Below are positions 52,426 through 61,788 of a stretch of 64,000 nucleotides of DNA, in pieces. The first letter of the stretch is position 1; each line of letters starts with the position of its first letter. The notes beneath the pieces were generated by a model, which was not told where the DNA came from, searched no databases, and worked only from the letters and a program-made list of their open reading frames with translations. The translations under genes and the position numbers were made by a program. The DNA is from Prevotella sp. tf2-5 (GTDB lineage Bacteria > Bacteroidota > Bacteroidia > Bacteroidales > Bacteroidaceae): positions 1 to 64,000 of the forward strand of contig NZ_FOWK01000002.1 of the NCBI RefSeq assembly GCF_900115435.1, written 5' to 3'.

Positions 52426-55089
52426 TTAATTCTTCAAATTCTCTGTCGTGTAGCCCATCATCTCCATCTCAAGAGACGCCCAGATGAACGGACCGACACC
52501 CTTGGCATCATTGTCACGGATGGGCTCGCTAAGGTAGTAGTCGTAACTACCGTCACGCCTCTTGTTCTCCTTGACACTGCCTTGCGGGTTGATTCTCTTT
52601 AACGCCGCCTCTACCTCAGGGGTCGCTGCGGGACCGAGTCCTGCCACAGAACAGCAGTTGGTGAGGGAGATTGTCTTGTCAGGGTTTACCTTGATGAAGT
52701 TCTTGATGATACCTTGATAGGCACGGATACCTGCATCACGGTATTTCTCTCCAACATAGCCCATGCGGTAAGCTTTCAGAAGGGCATAAGCAAACATGCT
52801 GGAGCAGGTACTCTCCAGATAGTTCCCTTGGCGGTCTGGAGCATCCATCACCTGATACCATACACCACTCTTCTTATCCTGCCATTTCAGGATCGCATCG
52901 AAATCTTTGACAAGCAGTTCTACCACCTCCTGTTTACGGGCATAGTTGTCTGGCAGTGCATCCAGCACCTCGATGAGCGCCATGGTATACCAGCCCTGGG
53001 CGCGCCCCCAGCAGTGTTGTGAGAGTCCAGTTTCCTTGTCAGCCCAGAAGGTCTTACGTGTCTCATCATAGGCGTGGCGGTTCAGTCCGGTCTTAGGATC
53101 AAAAGTACGGTTATAGGTAATCTTCAACTGATTGACGGCATCGTCGTAAATCTTGGTGACAGCACCTTTTTTCGCATCCTTCGCTGATGTGGTGATAGGG
53201 GCTGTCAGTGTACGGAAAGGCAGTCCCATGAAGATACCGTCAAGCCATACCTGATAGGCATAGATAGCCTTGTGCCAGAATACCTTATCGGCAATGGTAC
53301 GTGGCTGGTTCTGCAACTGCTTCATCATAAGCTGCATGGCAAGCAGGTTCTTGGGTTCAGGGTATTTCTGGTACATGCGGGTCACAAAATGTCCTGTGCG
53401 GATGTTGTCAAGATTATAGTCCAGGATATTGAAACCACGGATATTACCATCGGCATAGATCATGGTGTCAGTATACTCCTTGCAATACTTCAGGATGTCC
53501 TCGCCCCCATAGCGTAGATAGGTGTCGAGCATACCCTCCAGTTCGATACCCATCACATAGCTCCATTTGGGGGCGTCGGAGAAATCGAGGAGGTATGACT
53601 TCGGTACTCGTTTCATCTCGGAGTAGGTGAGCCACTCGCTATAGTGCTTGTAGGGCATCTCCTGCAATACCAGTGAACCATTGATGAGGAGATTCTCGTA
53701 CTTGACATCCTGGGCAAGTCCTATCTGATGGACTGGCTTGTTATAGACTCCGTCAAACTGGCAGTTGCGTACGGTGATGTTATTAACGGTATAGGCAAGT
53801 TTCGGATCCTCATAGCCTACAATCATGACACCATACTTGGACTTCTTACAAGTAACGTTTTCCATAGTGACGTTACGTACTGTGGGATAGAAACCGCGAC
53901 AACAAACTTCCTTGGGCTCGTAGTCGGTGTTGATCTTCAGTACTGCCTCACCACACTGACCAACGGTGACATTACGCATGTTGATATTCTCGATGATACC
54001 ACCACGGCAGGAGTTGGTCTTGATACGAAGGACACGGTCGAGATTAGGAGAGTCCATCTCACAGTTTTCGGCATAGACATTCTGACAACCGCCAGAGATC
54101 TCAGAGCCGATGACGACACCGCCGTGACCGTTCTGCATCTTACAGTTACGGATGATGATGTTCTTAGAGGGTCTTCCAGCGTAACGTCCTTGTCCCCCCT
54201 GACGCCCGTCATTGTTTCGGGCGCTCTTGATGGCGATACAGTCGTCACCGGTATTGAAATAACAATTCTCTATCAATACACGGTCGCAGGACTCTGGGTC
54301 ACAACCGTCACCATTGGGACCGTCATTATTGATATGTACACCACGTACCGTGATATCTGTAGATAACAAGGGATGGATTACCCAAAAGGGGGAACGCAGC
54401 AAGGTGACATCCTCAATGAGGATGCCCTCACACTGGTTGAAATTAATCATCTGCGGACGTAGTCCGTCTGCCGGTCCAAAGCGACGCTCATCCATATCAA
54501 CACCATCCTCTGCTGATTTCAGCAAACGAGGACGACTGTTCTCATTCCACTGGGTAATCGGCATTCCGTCTTTGTAACCAAAACGCTTGTTGCCGACCCA
54601 AGGCCACCACGTTTCCATGCTTCCACCACCGTCGATGGTTCCTTTACCCGTGACGGCGATGTCCTTTGCCTGATAGGCGTAGATCAGCGGGGAGAGATTC
54701 CAGCAGTCCAGTCCCTCCCAACGTGTTGGTACGATAGGATAAAGCTCTGGCTCAAAGGCAAACTCCAGAACGGCACCTTCCTCCACGACAAGGTTGACAC
54801 CGCTCTTCAATTGAATGGCTGCTGTCAGGAATTTCTGCCCGGCAGGAACAACCACTCGTCCACCGCCCCTTGCAGAACATTTATCAATCGCTTTCTGAAT
54901 GGCTTTTTGGTTCTTTGCCGCCGTTCCGTCAGTCTTGGCACCAAATTTGGTAATCACATATTCCTTGTCAGTGAATTGTGGTACACGGATACTTTTCTCA
55001 ATTTGCTTGTACTGTTGCTCGTCCCAACCTTTAGCTTGTGCTGAGAGGGCAATGACGCACAACATCAGCAATGGAATTAGTCTTCTCAT
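52426..55089 (-). CDS. GH28 polygalacturonase fused to GH105 unsaturated glucuronyl/galacturonyl hydrolase
   Basis: 887 residues from the ATG at 55089; the upstream frame start at 55143 precedes the promoter. The signal peptide is LIPLLMLCVIALSAQA. The GH28 beta-helix (about 40-470) has the full set of catalytic motifs: FNTGDDCIAIKSARN, NGHGGVVIGSE and RIKTN. The GH105 alpha/alpha barrel (about 490-880) has YQVWLDGIFMGLPF and QHCWGRAQGWYTMALIEVLD. Together they split galacturonan and remove the unsaturated end sugar left by lyases. First gene of the pectinase operon. It lacks the C-terminal tail of its neighbours, so it is probably periplasmic. Confidence 0.92.
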   Translation of the reverse strand: MRRLIPLLMLCVIALSAQAKGWDEQQYKQIEKSIRVPQFTDKEYVITKFGAKTDGTAAKNQKAIQKAIDKCSARGGGRVVVPAGQKFLTAAIQLKSGVNLVVEEGAVLEFAFEPELYPIVPTRWEGLDCWNLSPLIYAYQAKDIAVTGKGTIDGGGSMETWWPWVGNKRFGYKDGMPITQWNENSRPRLLKSAEDGVDMDERRFGPADGLRPQMINFNQCEGILIEDVTLLRSPFWVIHPLLSTDITVRGVHINNDGPNGDGCDPESCDRVLIENCYFNTGDDCIAIKSARNNDGRQGGQGRYAGRPSKNIIIRNCKMQNGHGGVVIGSEISGGCQNVYAENCEMDSPNLDRVLRIKTNSCRGGIIENINMRNVTVGQCGEAVLKINTDYEPKEVCCRGFYPTVRNVTMENVTCKKSKYGVMIVGYEDPKLAYTVNNITVRNCQFDGVYNKPVHQIGLAQDVKYENLLINGSLVLQEMPYKHYSEWLTYSEMKRVPKSYLLDFSDAPKWSYVMGIELEGMLDTYLRYGGEDILKYCKEYTDTMIYADGNIRGFNILDYNLDNIRTGHFVTRMYQKYPEPKNLLAMQLMMKQLQNQPRTIADKVFWHKAIYAYQVWLDGIFMGLPFRTLTAPITTSAKDAKKGAVTKIYDDAVNQLKITYNRTFDPKTGLNRHAYDETRKTFWADKETGLSQHCWGRAQGWYTMALIEVLDALPDNYARKQEVVELLVKDFDAILKWQDKKSGVWYQVMDAPDRQGNYLESTCSSMFAYALLKAYRMGYVGEKYRDAGIRAYQGIIKNFIKVNPDKTISLTNCCSVAGLGPAATPEVEAALKRINPQGSVKENKRRDGSYDYYLSEPIRDNDAKGVGPFIWASLEMEMMGYTTENLKN

Positions 55090-55112
55090 ATCATCTGTTT
55101 TAGTAGTTTGTG

Positions 55113-55144
55113 CAAAGGTACAAATAAGTGAGTAAAAAGCCAAA
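55113..55144 (-). promoter_or_regulatory. Promoter of the pectinase operon
   Basis: TACCTTTG at 55120-55113 and TTTG at 55144-55141, 20 bases apart on the minus strand. The segment resembles the sppA promoter over about 40 bases. No AAACGTTT palindrome is seen here. Confidence 0.65.
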
Positions 55145-55198
55145 TTTTATTTGTTTTTTTTAGAACGAAAGTACCTTCGACGGAGTCAAAGGTAACAA

Positions 55199-55224
55199 AA
55201 GAAGAGCGAAAACTCGCTCTTCTT
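55199..55224 (-). terminator. Terminator of the trp operon
   Basis: Perfect 11-bp stem AAGAAGAGCGA/TCGCTCTTCTT, followed on the minus strand by TTTG, 21 bases after the trpFA stop. Confidence 0.8.
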
Positions 55225-55245
55225 CCACATTATTTGTAGTCATAA

Positions 55246-56688
55246 TTATTGCTCAAGGGCTTGGAATAGCTTGTCCAATGCCTCGTCGGCATCCTTGCTC
55301 TCACTTAGCAGGGTGACGAATTTTGAACCGATGATGGCACCGGCGGCATTTTGTTGGGCTGCCTCCAATGTCTGTTTGTTGGAGATCCCGAAACCTATCA
55401 TACGAGGATTACGCAGGTTCATGGCATTGATACGGCGGAAATATTCCTGTTTTGCCTCATCGAAACTCTTCTGGGCTCCTGTGATGGCTGCTGACGATAC
55501 CATATAGATGAACCCGTCAGTGTGCTCATCAATAAAACGGATACGTTCTTCGGAGGTTTCTGGTGTGATGAGCATGATGATGCGGATGTCGTATCGGTCG
55601 GCGATAGGTTTGACCACTTCCTGATAGTCCTTGAAGGGCAGGTCAGGGATGATGACTCCGCTTACACCGCTTTCAACACAACTCTTGCAAAAAGCTTCAA
55701 TGCCATACTGCATGATAGGATTCAGATAACCCATGAGGACGAGAGGTATTGAGACCTCATTCTTGATTGTCTCAAGTTGTGTGAACAGTTTATGCAGGCT
55801 CATTCCGTTTTTCAAGGCGTTGGTTGCCGCATCTTGGATGACGGGACCGTCTGCCATGGGATCGCTGAAGGGGATTCCTACCTCAACCATAGCAATGCCG
55901 CGACGCTCCATGGTCTTAATGACATCTGCGGTACCCTCAAGGGTTGGACAACCTGCACAGAAATAGAGACTGAGTAATTTCTTGTCTTTGTTCTCGGAGA
56001 ACAGTTTATTGATTTTGTTCATAGTTTTGATGTTTTTTATAGTGCCTATAGTATCTATAGTTCCTATAGTATCTATAAATTGTTTTAATAAAGTGATATC
56101 TTTGAGGGCAGGCTTTTTCTCAAAACAGGAGTTGAGGTCGATGCCCATGCAGCTGGGGTGACGGAACGCTTTTACCTTCTCCGCATCGTCAGGACCAATG
56201 CCACCACTGAGAAGGAAAGGTGTGCTACTCTTGTAGGCGGTGAGTACCGACCAGTCGAATTGGGTGCCATTTCCTCCCACCATCTTTGCTTTTGTGTCGA
56301 AGAGGAAGTAGTCTACAATGCCTTCGTAGGGTCTTGTCTGTTCTAAATCCGTTGCAGTAGCGATGTTCAGTGCTTTGATAATGGTGATGACTTGATTGCC
56401 GCACTGAGATCGGAGCGTGTGGATGTATGAAGGACACTCCTTACCATGTAATTGAATGATGTCCAGTCCGTATTCTTCCACCTTTTCTCTCACCTCCTCA
56501 ATATCGGCATCCACGAAGACACCGACACGTTTTTGTCTGGTGGGGAGATATGAGGGCTTTTTACTCACATAGCGACTTGACTGGGGCGAGAAGATAAAAC
56601 CGAGCCAGTTGATGTTCAGTCCTTCAATGGCGCGTATATTCTCCGGGTCGCGCATCCCACAAACCTTGATAAGCATATCGTCCATCAT
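55246..56688 (-). CDS. trpFA: Fused phosphoribosylanthranilate isomerase-tryptophan synthase alpha subunit
   Basis: 480 residues without an internal stop. Residues 1-207 are TrpF (KVCGMRDPENIRAI, VGVFVDADIEEV, IIQLHGKE, LSGGIGPDDAEK, GIDLNSCFE). Residues 223-480 are TrpA (MVEVGIPFSDPMADGPVIQD, GVIIPDLPFKDYQ, MVSSAAITGAQ, GFGISNKQT). They catalyse the third and last steps of Trp synthesis, and TrpA must dock with TrpB. The linker FIDTIGTIDTIGTIKNIKTM is encoded by the 9-bp repeat at 56038-56076. An ATG at 56022 (residue 223) fits a separate trpA start, so both a fusion and a free TrpA could be made. TrpF starts directly after the trpC stop. Confidence 0.88.
   Translation of the reverse strand: MMDDMLIKVCGMRDPENIRAIEGLNINWLGFIFSPQSSRYVSKKPSYLPTRQKRVGVFVDADIEEVREKVEEYGLDIIQLHGKECPSYIHTLRSQCGNQVITIIKALNIATATDLEQTRPYEGIVDYFLFDTKAKMVGGNGTQFDWSVLTAYKSSTPFLLSGGIGPDDAEKVKAFRHPSCMGIDLNSCFEKKPALKDITLLKQFIDTIGTIDTIGTIKNIKTMNKINKLFSENKDKKLLSLYFCAGCPTLEGTADVIKTMERRGIAMVEVGIPFSDPMADGPVIQDAATNALKNGMSLHKLFTQLETIKNEVSIPLVLMGYLNPIMQYGIEAFCKSCVESGVSGVIIPDLPFKDYQEVVKPIADRYDIRIIMLITPETSEERIRFIDEHTDGFIYMVSSAAITGAQKSFDEAKQEYFRRINAMNLRNPRMIGFGISNKQTLEAAQQNAAGAIIGSKFVTLLSESKDADEALDKLFQALEQ
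56038..56076. repeat. 9-bp CTATAG repeat bridging trpF and trpA in frame
   Basis: In mRNA sense, ATAGATACT, ATAGGAACT, ATAGATACT and ATAGGCACT follow each other. Because the unit is three codons long and stop-free in this frame, it encodes DTIGTI twice. Other frames of the same unit contain TAG. Confidence 0.9.
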
Positions 56689-57477
56689 TTAGAGTTTAGA
56701 GATGAAATCCTTTAGTGTCTTACCAGGATCTTCCGTCTTCATGAATGTCTCTCCGATGAGGAATCCGTGAAATCCGGCGAGTCGTAAGTCTTTGATGACT
56801 TGTGGATTGGATATCCCGCTCTCGCTGACTTTGACGGAATCGACGGGAAGTAACGACGCAAGTCGGAAGCTGTTCTGTACGTCAGTGATGAAAGAACCGA
56901 GATGACGGTTGTTGATACCACACATATCTGGCTCCAATTCCGCATATTCCAGTTCTTCCTCGCCATGCATTTCCAACAAGACCTCCAATCCTAACTCGTG
57001 GGCGGTATGAAGATATGCCTTACACTCTTTCTTGGTTAAGTCTGCGGCTATTAGCAGGACGGCAGAGGCGCCACAGAGGCGAGCTTGGAAGAGTTGGTAC
57101 TCATCGATGATGAAGTTCTTATATAGAATAGGTATCTGTACGCCAGCATGCCTGGCAATACGGATGAACTCGTCCTTGCCTCCGAAATACTTCTCGTCTG
57201 TGAGAATAGACAATGCCGTGGCGCCATTCTCCTGATAGGAGAGGGGAATTTCCTCCGCTCTGCCCTCTTCCTTAATCCATCCCTTGGATGGAGAGCGTCG
57301 CTTGAACTCGGCGATGATACCTGTATTAGAGTCTTTCAAAGCCTTCGACATGGATGGAACGCTAAAATCAAGCATCGACTCTACTCTACGATGAATCTCC
57401 TTTTCAGGGAGTTGTTGCTTAAAGTGCTCTACCTCAAGGCGTTTATGCGCTACTATTTCTTGTAAGATATCAGTCAT
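56689..57477 (-). CDS. trpC: Indole-3-glycerol phosphate synthase
   Basis: 262 residues, a stand-alone enzyme here. It closes the ring to make indole-3-glycerol phosphate, the substrate of TrpA. Signatures: IIAEFKRRSPSKGWI with the catalytic Lys, LSILTDEKYFGGKDEF, ILYKNFIIDEYQ, GINNRHLGSF and KVSESGISNPQ. It ends at the base before the trpF start. The spacer from trpD consists almost wholly of the CTATAG repeat. Confidence 0.96.
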   Translation of the reverse strand: MTDILQEIVAHKRLEVEHFKQQLPEKEIHRRVESMLDFSVPSMSKALKDSNTGIIAEFKRRSPSKGWIKEEGRAEEIPLSYQENGATALSILTDEKYFGGKDEFIRIARHAGVQIPILYKNFIIDEYQLFQARLCGASAVLLIAADLTKKECKAYLHTAHELGLEVLLEMHGEEELEYAELEPDMCGINNRHLGSFITDVQNSFRLASLLPVDSVKVSESGISNPQVIKDLRLAGFHGFLIGETFMKTEDPGKTLKDFISKL

Positions 57478-57480
57478 TTT

Positions 57481-57523
57481 CTATGGGTTCTATAGGTAAC
57501 TATAGGAACTATAGTCACTATAG
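57481..57523. repeat. 9-bp CTATAG repeat between trpD and trpC
   Basis: Four to five units of CTATAG plus three or four variable bases fill the whole spacer from the trpD stop to three bases before the trpC ATG. Confidence 0.85.
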
Positions 57524-58534
57524 TTATGAATTAAGTTCTGCGAATTTCTTGAAAGTTGCGAGTGCCTTACCGCTATCTATTGACTCTCGTGCCATCTCAA
57601 TGCACTCCTCAATTGTCTTTTGCCCTTTTTCCAAGACTTGGATGCCGAAGGCGGCATTGGCAAGGACAATATTCTTCTGAGCAGGAAGAGCACGATTCTC
57701 CAATACAGCATCAAAGATGGCGGCAGCCTCTTCCTCGGTGGCACCCCCTACCAGTTCCTCTGGTTTGGCAATCTCAAAACCTAAGTCTTGCGGTTTGAAA
57801 ATTCGCTCATACTGGTTTGTGGTCACCTTGAAATCGCTGGTGAGGGATATCTCGTCATAGCCATCGATACTGTTGACGATGCCATAGTCGATGCCTATTT
57901 TCTGATATACATTATTATATAAACGCATCTGGTCAAGATTTGCCACTCCTAACAACTGACATTTCGGCTGACTGGGATTCACCAACGGACCTAGCAGGTT
58001 GAAGATGGTGGGAAACTGTAACGCTTTACGGATAGGACCGACGAACTTCATTGCCTTGGCAAAAAGCTGAGCGTGAAGATAGACAATGCCTGCTTCGTTA
58101 AGACTACGGTTCAGACGGTCAATATCGTCCGTGAATTTGATACCATGATGCTGGATGACGTTAGAAGCACCTGATACAGAGGTAGCGGCATAGTTTCCAT
58201 GTTTCGCTACTTTATAGCCTGCACCAGCAATGACGAAGCATGAGGTGGTGGAGATATTAAAAGTGTTCTTACGATCCCCTCCAGTGCCTACTACATCAAT
58301 GTAACGGTCGGCATTCAAGATGGCAGGGACACCAGTCTCTAAGATTCCGTCACGAAAACCGAGCAGCTCGTCAACGGTAACACCTCGCATCTGCAGCGCC
58401 GTTAATAAAGCGGTAATTTGCTCATTAGGGAATTCACTTTGCGTGATACCTATCAGGATATTTTTCATTTCCTCACGGGAGAGTTCCTCGTGGTTGAGCA
58501 TCCTGTTGAGGATGTCTTTCATTGTCTGTTTCAT
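57524..58534 (-). CDS. trpD: Anthranilate phosphoribosyltransferase
   Basis: 336 residues; couples anthranilate to PRPP. Signatures: YIDVVGTGGDRKNTFNIST, VAKHGNYAATSVSGASNVIQ, the KFVGPIRKALQFPTIFNLLG region with LVNPSQPKCQLLGVA, and DEISLTSDFK. No glutamine amidotransferase domain is fused; trpG is a separate gene upstream. A second ATG at codon five is an alternative start. CTATAG repeats lie on both sides of the gene. Confidence 0.96.
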   Translation of the reverse strand: MKQTMKDILNRMLNHEELSREEMKNILIGITQSEFPNEQITALLTALQMRGVTVDELLGFRDGILETGVPAILNADRYIDVVGTGGDRKNTFNISTTSCFVIAGAGYKVAKHGNYAATSVSGASNVIQHHGIKFTDDIDRLNRSLNEAGIVYLHAQLFAKAMKFVGPIRKALQFPTIFNLLGPLVNPSQPKCQLLGVANLDQMRLYNNVYQKIGIDYGIVNSIDGYDEISLTSDFKVTTNQYERIFKPQDLGFEIAKPEELVGGATEEEAAAIFDAVLENRALPAQKNIVLANAAFGIQVLEKGQKTIEECIEMARESIDSGKALATFKKFAELNS

Positions 58535-58544
58535 ATTTTTATTA

Positions 58545-58573
58545 TTTTATAGTTACTATAGGCACTATAGTGA
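58545..58573. repeat. 9-bp CTATAG repeat between trpG and trpD
   Basis: In mRNA sense the units CTATAGTGC, CTATAGTAA and CTATAAAAT follow three bases after the trpG stop and make up most of the 39-base spacer. Confidence 0.8.
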
Positions 58574-59137
58574 TTAAAGAAAGAGCCAGTTTTGCAGCAT
58601 TTTCTTACCGTCGGGGGTGAGAACGCTCTCGGGATGGAACTGGATGCCACGGATATTAAGGGTCTTGTGCTTAAGTGCCATGATGAGCCCATCGTCACTC
58701 TCCGCCGTCACTTCAAGACTATCCGGAAAGCCCTCTTTGCTAACCACCCATGAGTGGTATCGTCCCATGACGATACGGTCGGGGAGTCCGGAGAATATCT
58801 CGTCTCTTCCTAGTTGGACACCTTCTGTGGCAACACCATGGAAGACTTCTCTCAAATTCTCCAACTTCCCACCAAATACTTCTCCAATAGCCTGATGTCC
58901 CAGGCAGACACCAAGGATGGGTTTCTTGCCTGCATAGGTCTTGATGACATCCAACAACAGTCCTGCCTCAGAGGGGATACCAGGTCCGGGTGACAGGATA
59001 ATCTTCGCAAAAGGTTCCAGCTGGGATAATTCAAACTGGTCGTTCCTATATACAGTGACCTCTGCGCCTAACTCTTTCACTAAATGCGCAAGATTATAAG
59101 TAAACGAGTCGTAATTATCGATAATGACTATTTTCAT
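58574..59137 (-). CDS. trpG: Anthranilate synthase glutamine amidotransferase subunit
   Basis: 187 residues; class I amidotransferase that feeds ammonia to TrpE. It starts IVIIDNYDSFTYNLAHLV. The oxyanion loop is ILSPGPGIPSEAG, the catalytic Cys is in ILGVCLGHQAIGE, and His/Glu are in IRGIQFHPESVLT. It may also serve para-aminobenzoate synthesis, as in other bacteria with a single copy, but that cannot be judged here. It starts 21 bases after trpE. Confidence 0.96.
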   Translation of the reverse strand: MKIVIIDNYDSFTYNLAHLVKELGAEVTVYRNDQFELSQLEPFAKIILSPGPGIPSEAGLLLDVIKTYAGKKPILGVCLGHQAIGEVFGGKLENLREVFHGVATEGVQLGRDEIFSGLPDRIVMGRYHSWVVSKEGFPDSLEVTAESDDGLIMALKHKTLNIRGIQFHPESVLTPDGKKMLQNWLFL

Positions 59138-59158
59138 AATAGGTTTGATAGTTTTTCT

Positions 59159-60559
59159 TTATAATTTTTCTGCCATGAGGATAGCACGGCGCAGGGCACC
59201 GAGCTTGTTGTTTACTTCTTGTAATTCGTATTCCTCATCACTCTTTGCCACGATGCCGCCACCAGCTTGGAACCAAAGCTCACCATTGCGGGAGACAAAA
59301 GTGCGGATGGTGATGGCTTGATTTAGACTGCCGTTCAGTCCAATATAGCCGATGCAACCGCCATAGGCCCCACGGTTGTGTGGCTCGTATTCACTAATCA
59401 GTTGCATGGCACGAACCTTCGGTGCTCCACTCAGTGTGCCGGCAGGGAAGGTGTCGATGAAAGCCCTGATAGGATCTGCTCCCTCATCGAGTTCTCCGCT
59501 AACACGGGATACCAAATGAATCACATGAGAGTAGTATTGTAAGTCTTTATAAAAATCGACCTTCACCCCATGGCAGTTGCGGCTGAGGTCATTGCGGGCA
59601 AGGTCTACCAACATGACATGCTCCGCATTCTCCTTGGGATCCTTACGAAGATATTCTGCTCCCTCACGATCCTTCTCCGCATCGCCGGTACGTTTAGTCG
59701 TACCGGCAATAGGATCTATATATGCCCGTCTACCTTCGATTCGGCAATGTGTCTCTGGTGAGGAACCGAAAATACGGAAACCGCCAAAATCGAAATAGAA
59801 GAGGTATGGGGAAGGATTGATACTCCTGAGTGCTCTGTAGAGTTTGAAGTCATCACCCTCATATTTTTGAATAAAGCGCCGAGAAAGAACAATCTGGAAG
59901 ACATCTCCACGCAGACAGTGCTTGATACCTCTACGGATGTTCGCTTTGTGTTCTTCGTCAGTCAAAGGACTAGTGACCTCTCCTACGGGATGGAAATCGT
60001 AAGTCTGTACATTTGCCTTGCCCATGGCCCGGAGGATGTCCGTTATTTCTATACCTTGTGCCTTTTCTGAGATACTGATGATTGTCAGTTGACTGTTAAA
60101 GTGGTCGAAGACAATAATGTCCTTATATAAGATATAGAGCATGTCCGGTGCGTCATTCTTCTCCAGCGTCTCATCCTTGACAGCGATATTCTCGAAATAG
60201 CGTACAGCATTGAAAGAGGTATAGCCGTAGAGACCGCAATATTCGGTGTGCTCTCCCTCAATATGAATACGATCAATGAGAGCATGGATGGCTTCTGCCG
60301 TCCCATATTCCTTATTAATAATATGTTGCTCTTGGCTGCCATTTGGGAAACTGATGACAGCCTCCCCATGTGCAATAGCTACAGAGGCGATGGGGTTGAT
60401 GCCGATAAAAGACCTGGAATTGTCCTTGTCGTGGTAATCGGAACTCTCCATTAAAGCGCTTTGCGGATAGATGTCACGTAACCGCATATAGACTCCTACT
60501 GGTGTGTAGAGGTCGGCAAGAATAGTCTTGCAGTTAGTGGTATAATTAAAAGTCTCCAT
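59159..60559 (-). CDS. trpE: Anthranilate synthase component I
   Basis: 466 residues from the ATG at 60559; the frame start at 60619 would add 20 unrelated residues inside trpB. It makes anthranilate from chorismate. The C-terminal chorismate-binding domain has FQIVLSRRFIQKYEGDDF, PSPYLFYFDFGGFRIFGSSP, IAGTTKRTGDAEKD, HVMLVDLARNDLSRNCHG and GTLSGAPKVRAMQLI. A probable feedback site is the N-terminal LMESSDYHD (LLES-type) motif. The gene overlaps trpB by 14 bases, so it is likely translationally coupled. Confidence 0.96.
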   Translation of the reverse strand: METFNYTTNCKTILADLYTPVGVYMRLRDIYPQSALMESSDYHDKDNSRSFIGINPIASVAIAHGEAVISFPNGSQEQHIINKEYGTAEAIHALIDRIHIEGEHTEYCGLYGYTSFNAVRYFENIAVKDETLEKNDAPDMLYILYKDIIVFDHFNSQLTIISISEKAQGIEITDILRAMGKANVQTYDFHPVGEVTSPLTDEEHKANIRRGIKHCLRGDVFQIVLSRRFIQKYEGDDFKLYRALRSINPSPYLFYFDFGGFRIFGSSPETHCRIEGRRAYIDPIAGTTKRTGDAEKDREGAEYLRKDPKENAEHVMLVDLARNDLSRNCHGVKVDFYKDLQYYSHVIHLVSRVSGELDEGADPIRAFIDTFPAGTLSGAPKVRAMQLISEYEPHNRGAYGGCIGYIGLNGSLNQAITIRTFVSRNGELWFQAGGGIVAKSDEEYELQEVNNKLGALRRAILMAEKL

Positions 60560-61754
60560 ATTCTCCAGCCATTTCCTTATGTGATAAATAGGTCTCCACG
60601 TCCTTGTCCCCACGACCACTGACGGTCAGGACAACGACGTCTTCCTTCTTGAATTTCATCTTGCTTAGGGCTGCAATGACATGGGCACTCTCCAAAGCAG
60701 GAATAATGCCTTCCATGCGTGTCAGTTCATAGGCTGCTCTAACAGCCTCGTCATCATTGATGGAATAGACAGTGGCTCGATGCTGTGATGCAAGATTGGC
60801 ATGCATCGGACCAATACCAGGGTAGTCAAGCCCTGCAGAGATGGACTCCGCTTCAATAATCTGTCCGTCAGGAGTCTGCATGACTAGTGTCTTCGCACCA
60901 TGCAAAATACCTAGTCTTCCGGCATGGATGGTTGCCGCCGTATGACCAGTGTCTGCCCCCAGACCGCCAGCTTCCGCAAGGACAATTCTCACTCGCTCGT
61001 CATCAATATAATGGTAGATGGTCCCAGCTGCATTGCTGCCTCCTCCCACACACGCCATTAGGATGTCGGGGTAGTCCCTGCCGATTTTATCTTGCAGTTG
61101 TTCCTTTATCTCCGCTGAGATGACACTTTGCAGGCGTGCCACCATATCGGGGTAAGGGTGGGGACCAACCGTGCTTCCTATTATATAAAAGGTGTCTGCA
61201 GGGTGACAGCACCAGTCACGAATAGCTTCGTTAGTGGCATCTTTCAGTGTCCAGTTACCTGTTTTGACGGGACGGACCTCAGCACCCAGCATCTTCATTC
61301 TCTCAACGTTGACATGTTGGCGCTCCACGTCTAAGGCACCTTGATAGACCACGCAGGGCATGTCCATAAGAGCACAGACCGTAGCTGTCGCCACACCGTG
61401 TTGTCCTGCTCCTGTCTCGGCAATAATGCGTTTTTTGCCCATTTTCTTCGCAAGCAGAATCTGACCAATGGTGTTGTTGATCTTATGGGCACCTGTATGA
61501 TTCAGGTCTTCCCGCTTCAGATAAAGTTGACATCCATACTTGTCGCTCATACGCTTGGCATAATAGAGTGGGGATGGACGACCCACATAGTCACGAAGGA
61601 GTTCCATGTACTCTTTCTTGAACGCTTCCGATTCTATAATCGGCAGGTATTCCTCTTGCAACTTCTGTACAGTGGCATAAAGAATCTCAGGAACATACGC
61701 TCCACCGAATTCTCCATAGAATCCTTTCTCGTCTACTAAAAATGATTTCTCCAT
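60546..61754 (-). CDS. trpB: Tryptophan synthase beta subunit
   Basis: 402 residues; joins indole and serine with pyridoxal phosphate, working with TrpA. The start GFYGEFGGAYVPEILYATV is typical. The PLP Lys is in EDLNHTGAHKINNTIGQILL, and the phosphate loop is CVGGGSNAAGTIYHY. It is first in the operon while trpA is last and fused to trpF, so the two subunits that must form a complex are coded at opposite ends. It lies directly behind the attenuator. Confidence 0.97.
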   Translation of the reverse strand: MEKSFLVDEKGFYGEFGGAYVPEILYATVQKLQEEYLPIIESEAFKKEYMELLRDYVGRPSPLYYAKRMSDKYGCQLYLKREDLNHTGAHKINNTIGQILLAKKMGKKRIIAETGAGQHGVATATVCALMDMPCVVYQGALDVERQHVNVERMKMLGAEVRPVKTGNWTLKDATNEAIRDWCCHPADTFYIIGSTVGPHPYPDMVARLQSVISAEIKEQLQDKIGRDYPDILMACVGGGSNAAGTIYHYIDDERVRIVLAEAGGLGADTGHTAATIHAGRLGILHGAKTLVMQTPDGQIIEAESISAGLDYPGIGPMHANLASQHRATVYSINDDEAVRAAYELTRMEGIIPALESAHVIAALSKMKFKKEDVVVLTVSGRGDKDVETYLSHKEMAGEYGDF

Positions 61755-61788
61755 ATTATAATTGTTAAGTTCTTATTGCTTGACGTTA

